Source: Gordonia gummivorans
Lineage (GTDB): Bacteria; Actinomycetota; Actinomycetes; Mycobacteriales; Mycobacteriaceae
Assembly (NCBI RefSeq): GCF_022513585.1
Contig: NZ_JAKWBF010000013.1
Location: 1-64,000 of the forward strand
Length of the DNA: 64,000 nucleotides
Direction: 5' to 3'
Part shown: piece by piece, positions 53,187-61,693 of the stretch
How positions within the stretch are numbered: the stretch's first letter is position 1
Layout: the number at the start of each line of letters is the position of its first letter
Program-made: the position numbers and the translations under genes
The notes under the pieces: generated by a model
Database searches by the model: none
What the model was told of the DNA's origin: nothing
Seen by the model: the letters and a program-made list of their open reading frames with translations, nothing else

Positions 53187-53903
53187 ATGTCCACCACGTC
53201 CACCGCACCCTCTCGTCGCGCGAGTCGGGAGTCCGGGAAGTCCACCCGGCAGTCATTGCTGCGTGCGGCCACCGAGGTGTTCGCCGAGCATGGCGAAACT
53301 GCATCAGTCGCGCAGATCTGCCAGCGTGCCAATGCTTTTCCCAATCAGGTCACTTACTACTTCGGCTCCAAGGAGCAACTGTTCGTCGAGGTCGCGTGCG
53401 CGGCCGTGCTGCGCGCCGGGCGTCATGCTGAAGAGGCCGCAGCCAACGCGACGACCGTCCGCGAGTACACACATGCGCTCATCGGTTCGCTACTGGGCAG
53501 CGAGGCCCGCAGCGTCGAGATGTTCACGACCGCGATGCTGCTGGTCGCACGCAGGCCAGACCTACGCGAACTCATCTCCGAGACTCTGCACACACTGCAC
53601 GAACGTGGCGGAGACGCCCTTATGGCGACGCTGGTGCGTACCGGATGGCAATTGCGTGCGCCGATCGACGTCGAGGCCAAGGCATTCTGGTCGGCCACGT
53701 TTGGACTTGTCGTCCAAAAGGCCGCCACCGGAGCGGAATTCGGCTACACGCTGGAGGAGTCGGTGGCCGTGATCTTCACGAATCTTCAGATACCGGAAAA
53801 CGTACTGGACCAACCGCTGAGTGGTCTCGAGACGCCTCGGGCGAGCAAGCTCGCACGTGGCTCCTCGACCAGCGGGGGTTCAGCCCTGAAAGGAACATCA
53901 TGA
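53187..53903 (+). CDS. TetR-family regulator with repeat-derived C-terminus
   Basis: A 238-residue TetR protein (DNA-binding domain TRQSLLRAATEVFAEHGETASVAQICQRANAFPNQVTYYFGSKEQLF). The last ~28 residues (QPLSGLETPRASKLARG...) are encoded by a stretch that resembles the dispersed intergenic repeat, so the native C-terminus was probably shorter. It overlaps the next gene by ATGA and should repress it. Confidence 0.88.
   Translation: MSTTSTAPSRRASRESGKSTRQSLLRAATEVFAEHGETASVAQICQRANAFPNQVTYYFGSKEQLFVEVACAAVLRAGRHAEEAAANATTVREYTHALIGSLLGSEARSVEMFTTAMLLVARRPDLRELISETLHTLHERGGDALMATLVRTGWQLRAPIDVEAKAFWSATFGLVVQKAATGAEFGYTLEESVAVIFTNLQIPENVLDQPLSGLETPRASKLARGSSTSGGSALKGTS
53821..53880 (+). repeat. 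dispersed-repeat-like segment inside the TetR 3' end
   Basis: Contains CTCGAGACGC, GAGCAAGCTCGCACGTGGCTCCTCGACCAGCGG, close in wording to part of copy C at 30841-30957. It is coding here, for the TetR C-terminus. Assignment to the same repeat family is by partial match. Confidence 0.5.
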
Positions 53904-55579
53904 CCCGATCGACCACCACCCACCCGCAGCCGCACCTCACGCACGAGGTGCTCAACCAGTCGACACCGCGCGTCGACATCAACGAGTACGAACTCGACAC
54001 CGTACTCAGGGAATCCGTCGCCCGACACGACGCCGGGTGGGCGGACGCGGAGCTCCGCGAGATCGGTGCGCTGGTCGGCAGCGAACAGTTCCAGCACGAC
54101 GCCAAATTGGCGAACACCATCACGCCGCAGTTGCACACCTTCGACCGGTGGGGGCGGCGGATCGACGAGGTCGAGTACCACCCGTCGTATCACCGGATCA
54201 TCTCGGCGTCGATTTCCCATGGCGCACATACCCGTTGCTGGGCCGACCCGCAGCCGGGATCGCACGTCGCCCGGGCGGCCGCGTTCATGCTGTTCGGTCA
54301 GATCGAGCCGGGTCATGCGTGTCCGGTGTCGATGACGCATGCGGTGATCCCGTCGCTCGAACTGCAGCCCGATGTCGCCGCGCTCTGGGTGCCCAAGGCG
54401 CTATCGCGCGAGTACTCCCCCGAACTGAGCGCCGACAAGTCGTCGGCCATCTTCGGCATGTCGATGACCGAGAAGCAGGGCGGCTCCGACGTCCGCGCCA
54501 ACACCACCGTGGCCAAACCGGCCGGTGCGGGCGGCCCGGGCGCGGAATACCTTCTGACCGGACACAAGTGGTTCTGCTCGGCACCCATGTCGGATGCGTT
54601 CCTGGTGCTCGCTCAGGCGTACGGGCCTGGCGGTGAAGGACTTTCGTGCTTCCTCCTGCCCCGTGTGCTGCCGGACGGGACACGCAACGTGTTCCGCATC
54701 CAGCGACTGAAGGACAAGCTGGGCAACAAGTCCAATGCGTCGAGCGAGATCGAACTCGACGGAACAGTCGCCTACATGGTGGGCGAACCCGGTCGCGGGG
54801 TGCGCACCATCATCGAGATGGTGGCGCAGACGCGCCTCGACTGTGTCCTCGGCAGCGCGGCCGGCATGCGACAGTCCGTCGCCGAAGCGGTGTGGCATGC
54901 CCGCCACCGCAACGCCTTTGGTGCGCGTCTCGTCGACCAGCCGGCCATGACCGCGGTTCTCGCCGACCTTGCTCTCGAATCGGAGGCCGCCACCACCACC
55001 GCCATGCGGCTCGCCCGCGCCCACGACGAGGACGCCGACGACCAGGAACGCGCTTTCCGTCGGCTGGCGACGGCCGTCGCCAAGTACTGGATCTGCAAGC
55101 GCGGACCCCACCACGCGTACGAGTCGCTGGAATGCCTGGGCGGCAACGGCTATACCGAGGACTTCCCGCTCGCCATGCGCTACCGCGAGCAACCGGTGAT
55201 GGCCGTGTGGGAGGGATCGGGCAACGTGATCGCACTCGACGTGCTGCGCGCAATGACCCGCGAACCAGAGTCTGTTGCGGCGTTCGACGCTGAGTTGTCC
55301 AAGGCGCGCGGTGCCAACACGACGCTCGACGCGCATCTCGACCACGTCCGCGTCGAACTCGGCGAACTCGCACGGTTCGAACCTGCTGCCGCGCAGGCGA
55401 GGGCACGAGTGACGATCGAGGCGATGGCGCTCGCGTTGGAGGCCTCGCTGCTGGTGCGGTACGCACCGACGGCGGTGTCGGAGGCGTTCATCGCCGCACG
55501 GCTGGGTGCCGATCGCTCGTTCGAGTACGGAGCGCTGCCGGTCGGAGTCGACGTGGGAGCGATCGTCGAGCGGCACTGA
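53900..55579 (+). CDS. AidB-like acyl-CoA dehydrogenase
   Basis: A 559-residue FAD protein of the AidB/isovaleryl-CoA-dehydrogenase-like branch, longer than normal acyl-CoA dehydrogenases. Features: MSMTEKQGGSDVRANTT in the middle domain, GHKWFCSAPMSDAFLVLAQ, LGGNGYTEDFPLAMRYRE and AVWEGSGNVIALDVLRA, the last being the AidB form around the catalytic position. AidB in E. coli is part of the alkylation response and binds DNA; homologues may instead act on acyl-CoA. ATG overlaps the TetR stop. The substrate is unknown. Confidence 0.88.
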   Translation: MTRSTTTHPQPHLTHEVLNQSTPRVDINEYELDTVLRESVARHDAGWADAELREIGALVGSEQFQHDAKLANTITPQLHTFDRWGRRIDEVEYHPSYHRIISASISHGAHTRCWADPQPGSHVARAAAFMLFGQIEPGHACPVSMTHAVIPSLELQPDVAALWVPKALSREYSPELSADKSSAIFGMSMTEKQGGSDVRANTTVAKPAGAGGPGAEYLLTGHKWFCSAPMSDAFLVLAQAYGPGGEGLSCFLLPRVLPDGTRNVFRIQRLKDKLGNKSNASSEIELDGTVAYMVGEPGRGVRTIIEMVAQTRLDCVLGSAAGMRQSVAEAVWHARHRNAFGARLVDQPAMTAVLADLALESEAATTTAMRLARAHDEDADDQERAFRRLATAVAKYWICKRGPHHAYESLECLGGNGYTEDFPLAMRYREQPVMAVWEGSGNVIALDVLRAMTREPESVAAFDAELSKARGANTTLDAHLDHVRVELGELARFEPAAAQARARVTIEAMALALEASLLVRYAPTAVSEAFIAARLGADRSFEYGALPVGVDVGAIVERH

Positions 55580-55610
55580 TGCGCGGTGAGCCATCGGTGT
55601 TGCGGACATT

Positions 55611-55681
55611 GTTGTCTCACTGGGCCTTCGAGGCTCGTCGCTAGCGCTCCTCACACCTCAGGCAGCGGAAGGGGTCAGCGG
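55611..55681 (+). repeat. dispersed intergenic repeat, copy A
   Basis: Sits between the convergent AidB-like and LysR genes. Key words: TTGTCTCACTGGGCCTTCG, AGGCTCGTCGCTAGCGCTCC and CACCTCAGGCAGCGG. Matches copies B and C near 30.8 kb. Such elements are common in intergenic DNA of this bacterial group. Confidence 0.75.
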
Positions 55682-55687
55682 GTGGGA

Positions 55688-56596
55688 TCAGCCGTCGGTG
55701 CGCAGTGAGTCCAAGATCTGTTGCCGGAGTGGCGATGTCGTGTTCGGTAGCCAGGTGGCGCGGGCGGGGGCCACGGGCGGGTCGGTGAATTCGACGATCC
55801 TGATGCGACCGTTGTCGAGCCATCCGGGCGCATTGGTCACGAAGGCGCAGGCCTGCGGGTGTGCGATGACAGAGGTGTGTGGCGGGGTTCCGATGAGGGT
55901 GGAGACGATCACCCTAGGTTCGAATCCCGCTCTGCGACAGATGTCTACGAGAATGTCGGTGTATTCGGCGTCGCCCTCGGCGCCCCACACCACGATCTCG
56001 TGGTTGGCGAGAGCCTCGAGGTCGACGCGCTCGTGCTGGGCGAGAGGATGATCGGCGTGCATGGCCAGGCGGAGCACGTGATAGGTCGCGATCGCCGACG
56101 CCAGCCTGGACGGATCGCCGACACCCCGACCGAAGGCCAGATCGATCGCGCCACCGACCAGGGCGTCGTGGATGTCGGACGCAAACACCGGGCGCACGGT
56201 GATCGGCACTGTGGGATCGTCGCGCACCACGGGCTCGATGATTCGGAAGATCTCCGACGGCGCGAGGTCCGGCGTATGACCAATCACGAACGGCACCCGA
56301 CGATCGGCGTCGGCGCTGCGCACTGACGAAGCGAGGTGCCGACCGCCGGCTAGCAACGGCACCGCCCCGTCGTAGAGCGCCGAACCCGCCTCGGTCAGCA
56401 CCAGGCGTCGATTCGCGCGCGAGAACAACGTGACGCCCATCTGCCGTTCGAGTTCGCGAATCGCCGACGACAGCGCCTGCTGGGTGATGTAGAGCTCGTC
56501 GGCCGCGACCCGCAGGTTCGGCGAATCGACCACCGTGACGAACATACGGAGCCGACGCAGATCGAGGTCGCGATCACCGGCCGACGGTGAGTTCAT
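55688..56596 (-). CDS. LysR-family regulator
   Basis: A 302-residue LysR protein (winged helix LRMFVTVVDSPNLRVAADELYITQQALSSAIRELERQMGVTLFSRANRRLVLTEAG, then effector domain). ATG at 56596. It is divergent from the GGDEF gene but 300 bases away, with hairpins between. No clear target; the AidB-like gene ends just beyond its 3' end. Confidence 0.9.
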   Translation of the reverse strand: MNSPSAGDRDLDLRRLRMFVTVVDSPNLRVAADELYITQQALSSAIRELERQMGVTLFSRANRRLVLTEAGSALYDGAVPLLAGGRHLASSVRSADADRRVPFVIGHTPDLAPSEIFRIIEPVVRDDPTVPITVRPVFASDIHDALVGGAIDLAFGRGVGDPSRLASAIATYHVLRLAMHADHPLAQHERVDLEALANHEIVVWGAEGDAEYTDILVDICRRAGFEPRVIVSTLIGTPPHTSVIAHPQACAFVTNAPGWLDNGRIRIVEFTDPPVAPARATWLPNTTSPLRQQILDSLRTDG

Positions 56597-56667
56597 CAAG
56601 TGATTCCTGTCAACTATCCGATTTGGTCTGATTGTAGATTGTCAATTCGATCCTTAGGCTTGAACTT

Positions 56668-56704
56668 GCGATGCGAGCGGTACCCCCGACACCGCTCGCA
56701 TCGC
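56668..56704. other. perfect 14-bp hairpin 1
   Basis: GCGATGCGAGCGGT / ACCGCTCGCATCGC with a 9-base loop, in the 301-base gap between the divergent LysR and GGDEF genes. No gene ends here, so a plain terminator makes little sense. It may be part of a small RNA or a structured leader of the GGDEF gene. Confidence 0.7.
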
Positions 56705-56715
56705 TTCGCTTCACG

Positions 56716-56748
56716 TGGGTCCACGCACTGAGGGGATGCGTGGACCCA
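56716..56748. other. perfect 12-bp hairpin 2
   Basis: TGGGTCCACGCA / TGCGTGGACCCA with a 9-base loop, 11 bases after hairpin 1, followed by TTTGCG. The two stems have unrelated sequences but equal loop size. The T's after the second stem would let it terminate a short + strand transcript. The rest of the gap (56749-56897) shows only an ordinary ribosome site near 56884. Confidence 0.7.
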
Positions 56749-56897
56749 TTTGCGCTTCCCTGGCCGGTTCCACCTATGCACCGCGGCCCATCACCTATGC
56801 GATCCTTGACTACACTTTTGGCATCAACAACCTTTGATGCGCGCGCGACTTCCGGGGGTCAGGCTCGTGTGCCACGCAGGCTTGGGAGGGGCGCAGC

Positions 56898-58076
56898 GTG
56901 GGCAACATGGTCGGCACACCCCGGTATGCCCGGATACGCAAGCGCATTCCGCGTGCGTCCGCTGAGGTCAGCGCGGACTACAGTGACGCGCTCGAGATTG
57001 TCAACCAGATCGGCATCCGTGAGCGGTTCATTCGCTACAGCATCGCCGCACTGACCATCACCTTTGGTGTTGTGGGACTCGTGAGCGCCTTCGCGCCGGG
57101 AGGTTCGGCGGGGTCACCGGTCCGCCTCGCCGTCGCTCTCGCCGCGTCGGCCAGCACCATCCCAGCGGCCATCGTGGTCAGCAGGGTCAACCTCGGCACT
57201 GTGTGGTGGTCCAAGGAGGCATCGATCAAGGGCGCCAACACGGCCTTCGTGATCTACGCCGATCTGGGCGTCGCGATAGTCCTCGCCACATTTCAGAATC
57301 CGCTGATGGCGCTGCATGGAGCCACGCTGTTCGCGGTGATCGCCGGCTATGTCGCGCACTTCGTGCGGTTGCCGGTGGTCATAGCGCATGTGACGTTCAC
57401 GAGCTTGGTGATCGTTGCGTGTGGGATTGCCACGGTCCTGCTGGACTATCCGGTGGCGACCAGCGTGTACTACACCGTCGTCGCACTGGCTGCGTCGAAC
57501 GGCATCGTGGTTCTGCTGCGGACCTACACCATCGATTTCCAGCGCGCCATTGCGCGCCAGCTCGAACTTGCCAGTACCGACCCGCTGACCGAGGTCCGCA
57601 ACAGACGAGGCTTTCTCAACACCGTCGCATCCGAACTGCGTCGGGGTTGCTTGTCGGGCCCGTTCGCCATTGCGATGGTCGACATCGACAACTTCAAACA
57701 GATCAACGACCAGCACGGGCATGTCGTCGGGGATGCCGTCCTCATCCGCATCGCACGATCACTGCAAGATGTCGCCGGACCATCTGCCGTGGTCGGGCGC
57801 ATGGGCGGCGACGAGTTCGCCATCGCGGCACCGCTCGAGCGTGAGGAAGCGATCCGCATGGCTCGCCGCATCACCGAGGTCCCGCACTCGATTCAGGGTG
57901 ACGTGACGATCACCATGAGCCTGGGGATCTCGGTCCGCCGGGCGAAACGTACGCCGGTGTCGGCGTCGATGGTGATCGCGATCGTCAACGCGACACTCGC
58001 CAGTGCCGATCTCGCGCTGCTGCGTGCCAAGGCATCGGGCCGGGCCGGTCTGTCGACCACCGAAGCACCGTCCTGA
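56898..58076 (+). CDS. membrane-bound diguanylate cyclase (GGDEF)
   Basis: A 392-residue protein with about six transmembrane helices (residues ~35-210) and a C-terminal GGDEF domain that would make cyclic di-GMP from GTP. The active-site loop is intact (MGGDEF, residues 303-307) and so is the substrate region DPLTEVRNRRGF. The inhibitory I-site RxxD five residues ahead is missing (GPSA there). GTG start 6 bases after GGGAGGGG. The membrane part carries no sensor domain that I recognise. Confidence 0.9.
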   Translation: MGNMVGTPRYARIRKRIPRASAEVSADYSDALEIVNQIGIRERFIRYSIAALTITFGVVGLVSAFAPGGSAGSPVRLAVALAASASTIPAAIVVSRVNLGTVWWSKEASIKGANTAFVIYADLGVAIVLATFQNPLMALHGATLFAVIAGYVAHFVRLPVVIAHVTFTSLVIVACGIATVLLDYPVATSVYYTVVALAASNGIVVLLRTYTIDFQRAIARQLELASTDPLTEVRNRRGFLNTVASELRRGCLSGPFAIAMVDIDNFKQINDQHGHVVGDAVLIRIARSLQDVAGPSAVVGRMGGDEFAIAAPLEREEAIRMARRITEVPHSIQGDVTITMSLGISVRRAKRTPVSASMVIAIVNATLASADLALLRAKASGRAGLSTTEAPS

Positions 58077-58079
58077 GTT

Positions 58080-58575
58080 GCCCGTTCAGCGTCGGCCTTC
58101 GTCAGGCAGTTTGCCCGCGAGACCGCAGTCCGTGGGGAGACACCTTCCCCAGGAACAGAGGTCGCCGCACTCGAGTTGATCTGTGCGGCCCTCGGCGAGC
58201 TGAACTACGAGAAGTATCGGCTGTCCGACAACGGGGTCTTCATCCGGCAGGCCGCCGATGAGTTGATCCGACGTCACCACTGTGACCCGGATTTCACGCC
58301 TGACACCATTGCGCGGCTACTACACGTCAGTCGGCGACAACTCTATCGGCACTTCGAGCAGGAGCCTCAGTCCATGGCCGAGCTGATCGGGGCTCAGCGT
58401 GCCCGGACCGCTCGATCATTGCTCGTCACGAATCCAACCCGCCCGGCCGAGGATATCGCCACTGAATCCGGATTCACGTCGACAGCAACGATGCGCAGCC
58501 ATTCTGCGTGCCCAATATGGCATGGGGCCCAGAGTGATTCGTTCGAGCGCCACCAAGGCTCCACCCACCACCTGA
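58080..58575 (+). pseudogene. frameshifted remnant of an AraC-family regulator
   Basis: The frame beginning right after the GGDEF stop encodes the tail of a sensor domain and then an AraC helix-turn-helix (FTPDTIARLLHVSRRQLYRHFEQEPQSMAELIGAQRARTARSLL ... IATESGFTSTATMR). Near 58494-58499 the match jumps to the next frame, which continues AILRAQYGMGPRVIRSSATK to a TGA at 58573-58575. No start codon and no N-terminal half are left. It is therefore a truncated and frameshifted gene. Confidence 0.75.
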
Positions 58576-58592
58576 AGCTCCGGTATCGACGG

Positions 58593-59960
58593 TCAGAGAA
58601 TGACACCCGGGTTGAGCAGCCCCTGCGGGTCGAGTGCCTGCTTGATCAGGGTCGTCAGTTCCATCACGTCGGGTCCGACCTGATCGGGCAGCCACGCCTT
58701 CTTCAACCGGCCGACGCCGTGCTCACCGGTGATGGTGCCGCCCAACGAGATAGCCAGATCCATGATCTGACCGAACGCGCGGTGGGCCCGATCGTGCTCG
58801 TCGGCGTCGTCGGGGTCGAACACGATCAGCGGATGCGTGTTGCCGTCGCCCGCATGCGCGATCACCGAGATCATCACCGAGTTGTCCGACGCGATGTCGG
58901 CAACTCCGTCGATCAGCGACGGAAGCGACGGCAACGGCACGCCGACATCCTCGAGCAACAGCGTCCCGAGTTTCTCGACTGCGGGGATCGCCGCTCGTCG
59001 CGCCGCGGTGAATGCCTCCCCCTCGGCCGGGTCGTCGGTCGCGAAAACCTCGGCGGCCCCGTGGGTTTCGAAGGCATTCTGAATCAGTTCCACCTCGGCG
59101 ACACCCGCCGGACCCGGCGCGTCGGACTGGGCGACGAGCAACGCGCCTGCCTCGCGATCGAGACCCATCCGCAGCATGTCCTCGACGGCGTTGATGGAGA
59201 CCGAATCCATGAATTCCAGCATGGCAGGCCGTATTTCGGAGGTCACGGCGAGCACTGCAGCGCTCGCGTCGTGCACCGAGGAGAAGGTGCCGACCACCGT
59301 GCACGCCGGCGCCTGCGGCGGGAGCAGGCGCAGGGTGACCTCGGTGATGATGCCGAGCAGGCCCTCGCTGCCGACAAACAGTTTGGTCAACGGCAGTCCT
59401 GCGGAGTCCTTGAGTTGTTTGCCGCCGAGCCGTACCGCTCGGCCGTCGGCGAGGACCACTTCGAGGCCGAGGACGTAATCAGTCGTGACCCCGTACTTGA
59501 CGCAACACAGGCCGCCGGCGTTGGTGGCGACGTTGCCGCCGATCGAGCAGATCTCGAACGACGACGGGTCCGGCGGGTACCAGAGCCCGTTGGCCGATGC
59601 GGCCGCCTTCACCTCGGAGTTGAACAGGCCCGGCTGACTCACCGCGGTGCGGGTGGCGGTGTCGATGGTGAGTTCGCGCATCTTCTCCGTCGAGATCATC
59701 ACCGCGCCGTCGACCGCGGTGGAACCTCCGGACAGGCTGGTGCCGGCACCGCGCGTGATGATCGGCGTGGCGTGCGACACGCACCAGCGCACGGCGGTCT
59801 GCACCTCGGCGGTGCTCGTCGGGCGGATCAAGGCGAGTGGGGTTCCGGCGTCCGGGTCTGCCGCCCGGTCCTGGCGGTAGGCGGCGAGGATGTCGGGATC
59901 GGTGACGACCATGCCGTCGGGTAGCTGGGACATCAACTCGCTCAGATCGGCACCGCTCAT
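58593..59960 (-). CDS. FAD-binding oxidase, GlcD/D-lactate dehydrogenase type
   Basis: A 455-residue flavoprotein of the PCMH/FAD-oxidase family. It has the FAD loop RGAGTSLSGGS, GGNVATNAGG, and in the C-terminal domain AHAGDGNTHP and GEHGVG. It oxidises a 2-hydroxy acid such as glycolate or D-lactate. ATG 59960 is used; the frame runs on upstream over the divergent Ddn-like gene, with which it cannot share a start. The actual substrate is not fixed by the sequence. Confidence 0.9.
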   Translation of the reverse strand: MSGADLSELMSQLPDGMVVTDPDILAAYRQDRAADPDAGTPLALIRPTSTAEVQTAVRWCVSHATPIITRGAGTSLSGGSTAVDGAVMISTEKMRELTIDTATRTAVSQPGLFNSEVKAAASANGLWYPPDPSSFEICSIGGNVATNAGGLCCVKYGVTTDYVLGLEVVLADGRAVRLGGKQLKDSAGLPLTKLFVGSEGLLGIITEVTLRLLPPQAPACTVVGTFSSVHDASAAVLAVTSEIRPAMLEFMDSVSINAVEDMLRMGLDREAGALLVAQSDAPGPAGVAEVELIQNAFETHGAAEVFATDDPAEGEAFTAARRAAIPAVEKLGTLLLEDVGVPLPSLPSLIDGVADIASDNSVMISVIAHAGDGNTHPLIVFDPDDADEHDRAHRAFGQIMDLAISLGGTITGEHGVGRLKKAWLPDQVGPDVMELTTLIKQALDPQGLLNPGVIL

Positions 59961-60000
59961 GTTTGCCAGCCTATGGGGCGTCGGTGTGCACAATGGCGGC

Positions 60001-60423
60001 ATGAGCGATTTCAACGGCACCATCATCGACGAGTTCCGTACCAACAGCGGATTTGTGCAGACCGCAGGGTTCGGGCGCAATCTGATCCTGCTGCACACCG
60101 TCGGCGCCAAGTCGGGTGAGCCGCGCATCAACCCGCTGCTCGCGCTGCCCGACGAGGGCGGATGGCTGGTCATCGGCTCGGCCGGCGGGTCACCGAAGAC
60201 ACCGGCCTGGGTGCACAATCTGCGCGCCGACTCGTCGGTGACGGTCGAATCCCCCGACATCGGCGGCGTCAAGACCCAGCAGGCCACCGTCACCGAACTC
60301 CCGCCCGACGAGCGCGACGCCGCGTGGGACCGTTTCACCGCCAAATCTGACGGCTTCCTCAAGTACACCGAGACTGCGGAGGGCCGCCAGTTCCCGATCT
60401 TCCGCGTCAGCCCCACCGAATAG
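60001..60423 (+). CDS. F420-dependent nitroreductase-family (Ddn-like) protein
   Basis: A 140-residue split-barrel protein of the deazaflavin-dependent nitroreductase family: LLHTVGAKSGEPRINPLLALPDEGGWLVIGSAGGSPKTPAWVHNLRAD is the family core that binds F420. Such proteins reduce quinones or other substrates and occur mainly in F420-producing actinobacteria. It is divergent from the GlcD-like gene (40 bases) and followed 33 bases on by a kinase gene. Confidence 0.9.
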   Translation: MSDFNGTIIDEFRTNSGFVQTAGFGRNLILLHTVGAKSGEPRINPLLALPDEGGWLVIGSAGGSPKTPAWVHNLRADSSVTVESPDIGGVKTQQATVTELPPDERDAAWDRFTAKSDGFLKYTETAEGRQFPIFRVSPTE

Positions 60424-60456
60424 CGGCCCGACGTCGGCTGCCCCTACCCTGTCGGT

Positions 60457-61383
60457 GTGTTCGAAGTTGGCGATGTGGTGGCCGGCTACACCGTCGACGA
60501 ATTCCTGGGAGGCGGTGCGACGGCCGACGTCTTCCGTGTGCACCGCGGCGACGACCGACCTGTGGCACTCAAGGTGCTGCACCCGAAAGGGTCCGATCCC
60601 AGCCGCATGCGCGAGCGATTCGACCGCGAATTCACCATCGCCCGCAAACTCGACCATCCACACATCGTCAAGATCTATGCCCGCGGCGAGGTCGACGATC
60701 CGGACACCGCACCCGCGCTCCGCCGACCGCACTACCCGGCGCTCTGGATGGCGATGCAGTACGTGCCCGGCTCCCCCGCGACGACGCTGATACCCCACGA
60801 CGCCGAACCCGACGTACCGGCGATCCTGCGCATCGCCGCACAGATCGCGAGCGCGCTCGACTACGCGCACGGACAGGAGATCCTGCACCGCGACGTCAAA
60901 CCCGCGAACATCCTCACGACGCCGACGTCGTCGGGGCTCGACGGGTTTCTGTCCGACTTCGGCATCGCGCAGTTCCTCGATGACACCCGGCCCCTGGCCC
61001 GAAACGGACGCGTGCAAGGTTCGATCGCCTACGCAGCACCGGAACTTCTTCAGGCTCAACAGCTTTCCCCAGCCACCGATCTGTACGCCTTCGCTTGCTC
61101 GTTGGTGGAACTGCTGACCGGCTTCCCTCCGTACCCACGCACCACCGCCTTCGCCATCACCTACGCACACATCAACGACGACCCGCCGAAACTCACCCGA
61201 CGGCGCAGATGGCTACCGTCGGCGGTGGATTCGATCTTCGCAAAGGCTCTCGCCAAATCGCCCACCGACCGCTATTCGTCGTGCGGCGAACTGGTCGAGA
61301 TCATCACCCGGCTCATGCGCGACGTCCCGATCCCGGACACACCCCCGCACCGACTGTTCGGGCGATCGCGGACCCGACGCTGA
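60457..61383 (+). CDS. soluble Ser/Thr protein kinase (PknB-like catalytic domain)
   Basis: A 308-residue Hanks-type kinase. It has a glycine loop (GGGATADVF), Lys39 (VALKVL), catalytic HRDVKPAN (144-151), DFG (167-169) and an APE motif (AAPELL). It lacks the membrane helix and sensor domain usual in mycobacterial PknB, and ends soon after the kinase domain. GTG start. Partners unknown. Confidence 0.9.
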   Translation: MFEVGDVVAGYTVDEFLGGGATADVFRVHRGDDRPVALKVLHPKGSDPSRMRERFDREFTIARKLDHPHIVKIYARGEVDDPDTAPALRRPHYPALWMAMQYVPGSPATTLIPHDAEPDVPAILRIAAQIASALDYAHGQEILHRDVKPANILTTPTSSGLDGFLSDFGIAQFLDDTRPLARNGRVQGSIAYAAPELLQAQQLSPATDLYAFACSLVELLTGFPPYPRTTAFAITYAHINDDPPKLTRRRRWLPSAVDSIFAKALAKSPTDRYSSCGELVEIITRLMRDVPIPDTPPHRLFGRSRTRR

Positions 61384-61464
61384 CTTCTCTGCTGCCTGGG
61401 GGCTCGAGGCGCCGGCCGGGAGCCGCGCAGGTGTCGATGGGCCGACGGGGTGCCACTGAAAGTA

Positions 61465-61484
61465 GGGGAGGAAGTCTCTTCCCC
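61465..61484. repeat. GGGGAAGA-type palindrome, imperfect copy
   Basis: GGGGAGGAAG/TCTCTTCCCC, in the 445-base gene-free stretch between the kinase and the permease. Same motif family as 26-44 and 61535-61553. Confidence 0.55.
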
Positions 61485-61491
61485 GGGGTTT

Positions 61492-61527
61492 GGTGTCGTC
61501 CCCCAGAAAATTCGCGGGGAGGACACC
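61492..61527. repeat. inverted repeat GGTGTCGTCCCC / GGGGAGGACACC
   Basis: Twelve-base arms with one mismatch and a 12-base spacer, placed between the two GGGGAAGA palindromes. Together these three inverted repeats make a structured block of about 90 bases after the kinase gene. Confidence 0.55.
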
Positions 61528-61534
61528 GAGGTTA

Positions 61535-61553
61535 GGGGAAGAGTTTCTTCCCC
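61535..61553. repeat. GGGGAAGA-GTT-TCTTCCCC palindrome
   Basis: Perfect 8-bp arms. Close copy of the palindrome at 26-44. TTTTC on the + strand follows a few bases later (61556-61560), so this copy could also act as a terminator for the kinase transcript. Confidence 0.6.
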
Positions 61554-61606
61554 TATTTTCTTGGGGACGGCCGGAGGGTGGCGGCGATCACATCCGAGGA
61601 GATGTT

Positions 61607-61693
61607 AAATCGGACATCCGATCCGTTAAACTGCCTGGCGCCAAGATGATTCGCGTTGCACGGTGCCACGTCGAGCCGAATGATGTCCGATTT
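61607..61693. promoter_or_regulatory. widely spaced 12-bp inverted repeat before the permease
   Basis: AAATCGGACATC at 61607-61618 and its exact reverse complement GATGTCCGATTT at 61682-61693. GTTAAA flanks the left copy (61604-61609) and recurs at 61625-61630; TTTAAC flanks the right at 61695-61700. Two sites for one regulator, possibly with DNA looping, would explain it. The permease starts at 61829. Confidence 0.55.

Noticed and set aside
58176-59924. A 582-codon + strand open frame
   Set aside because: Only its first ~110 codons (an AraC remnant) make sense; the rest is the antisense of the GlcD-like FAD oxidase, which has full family motifs.
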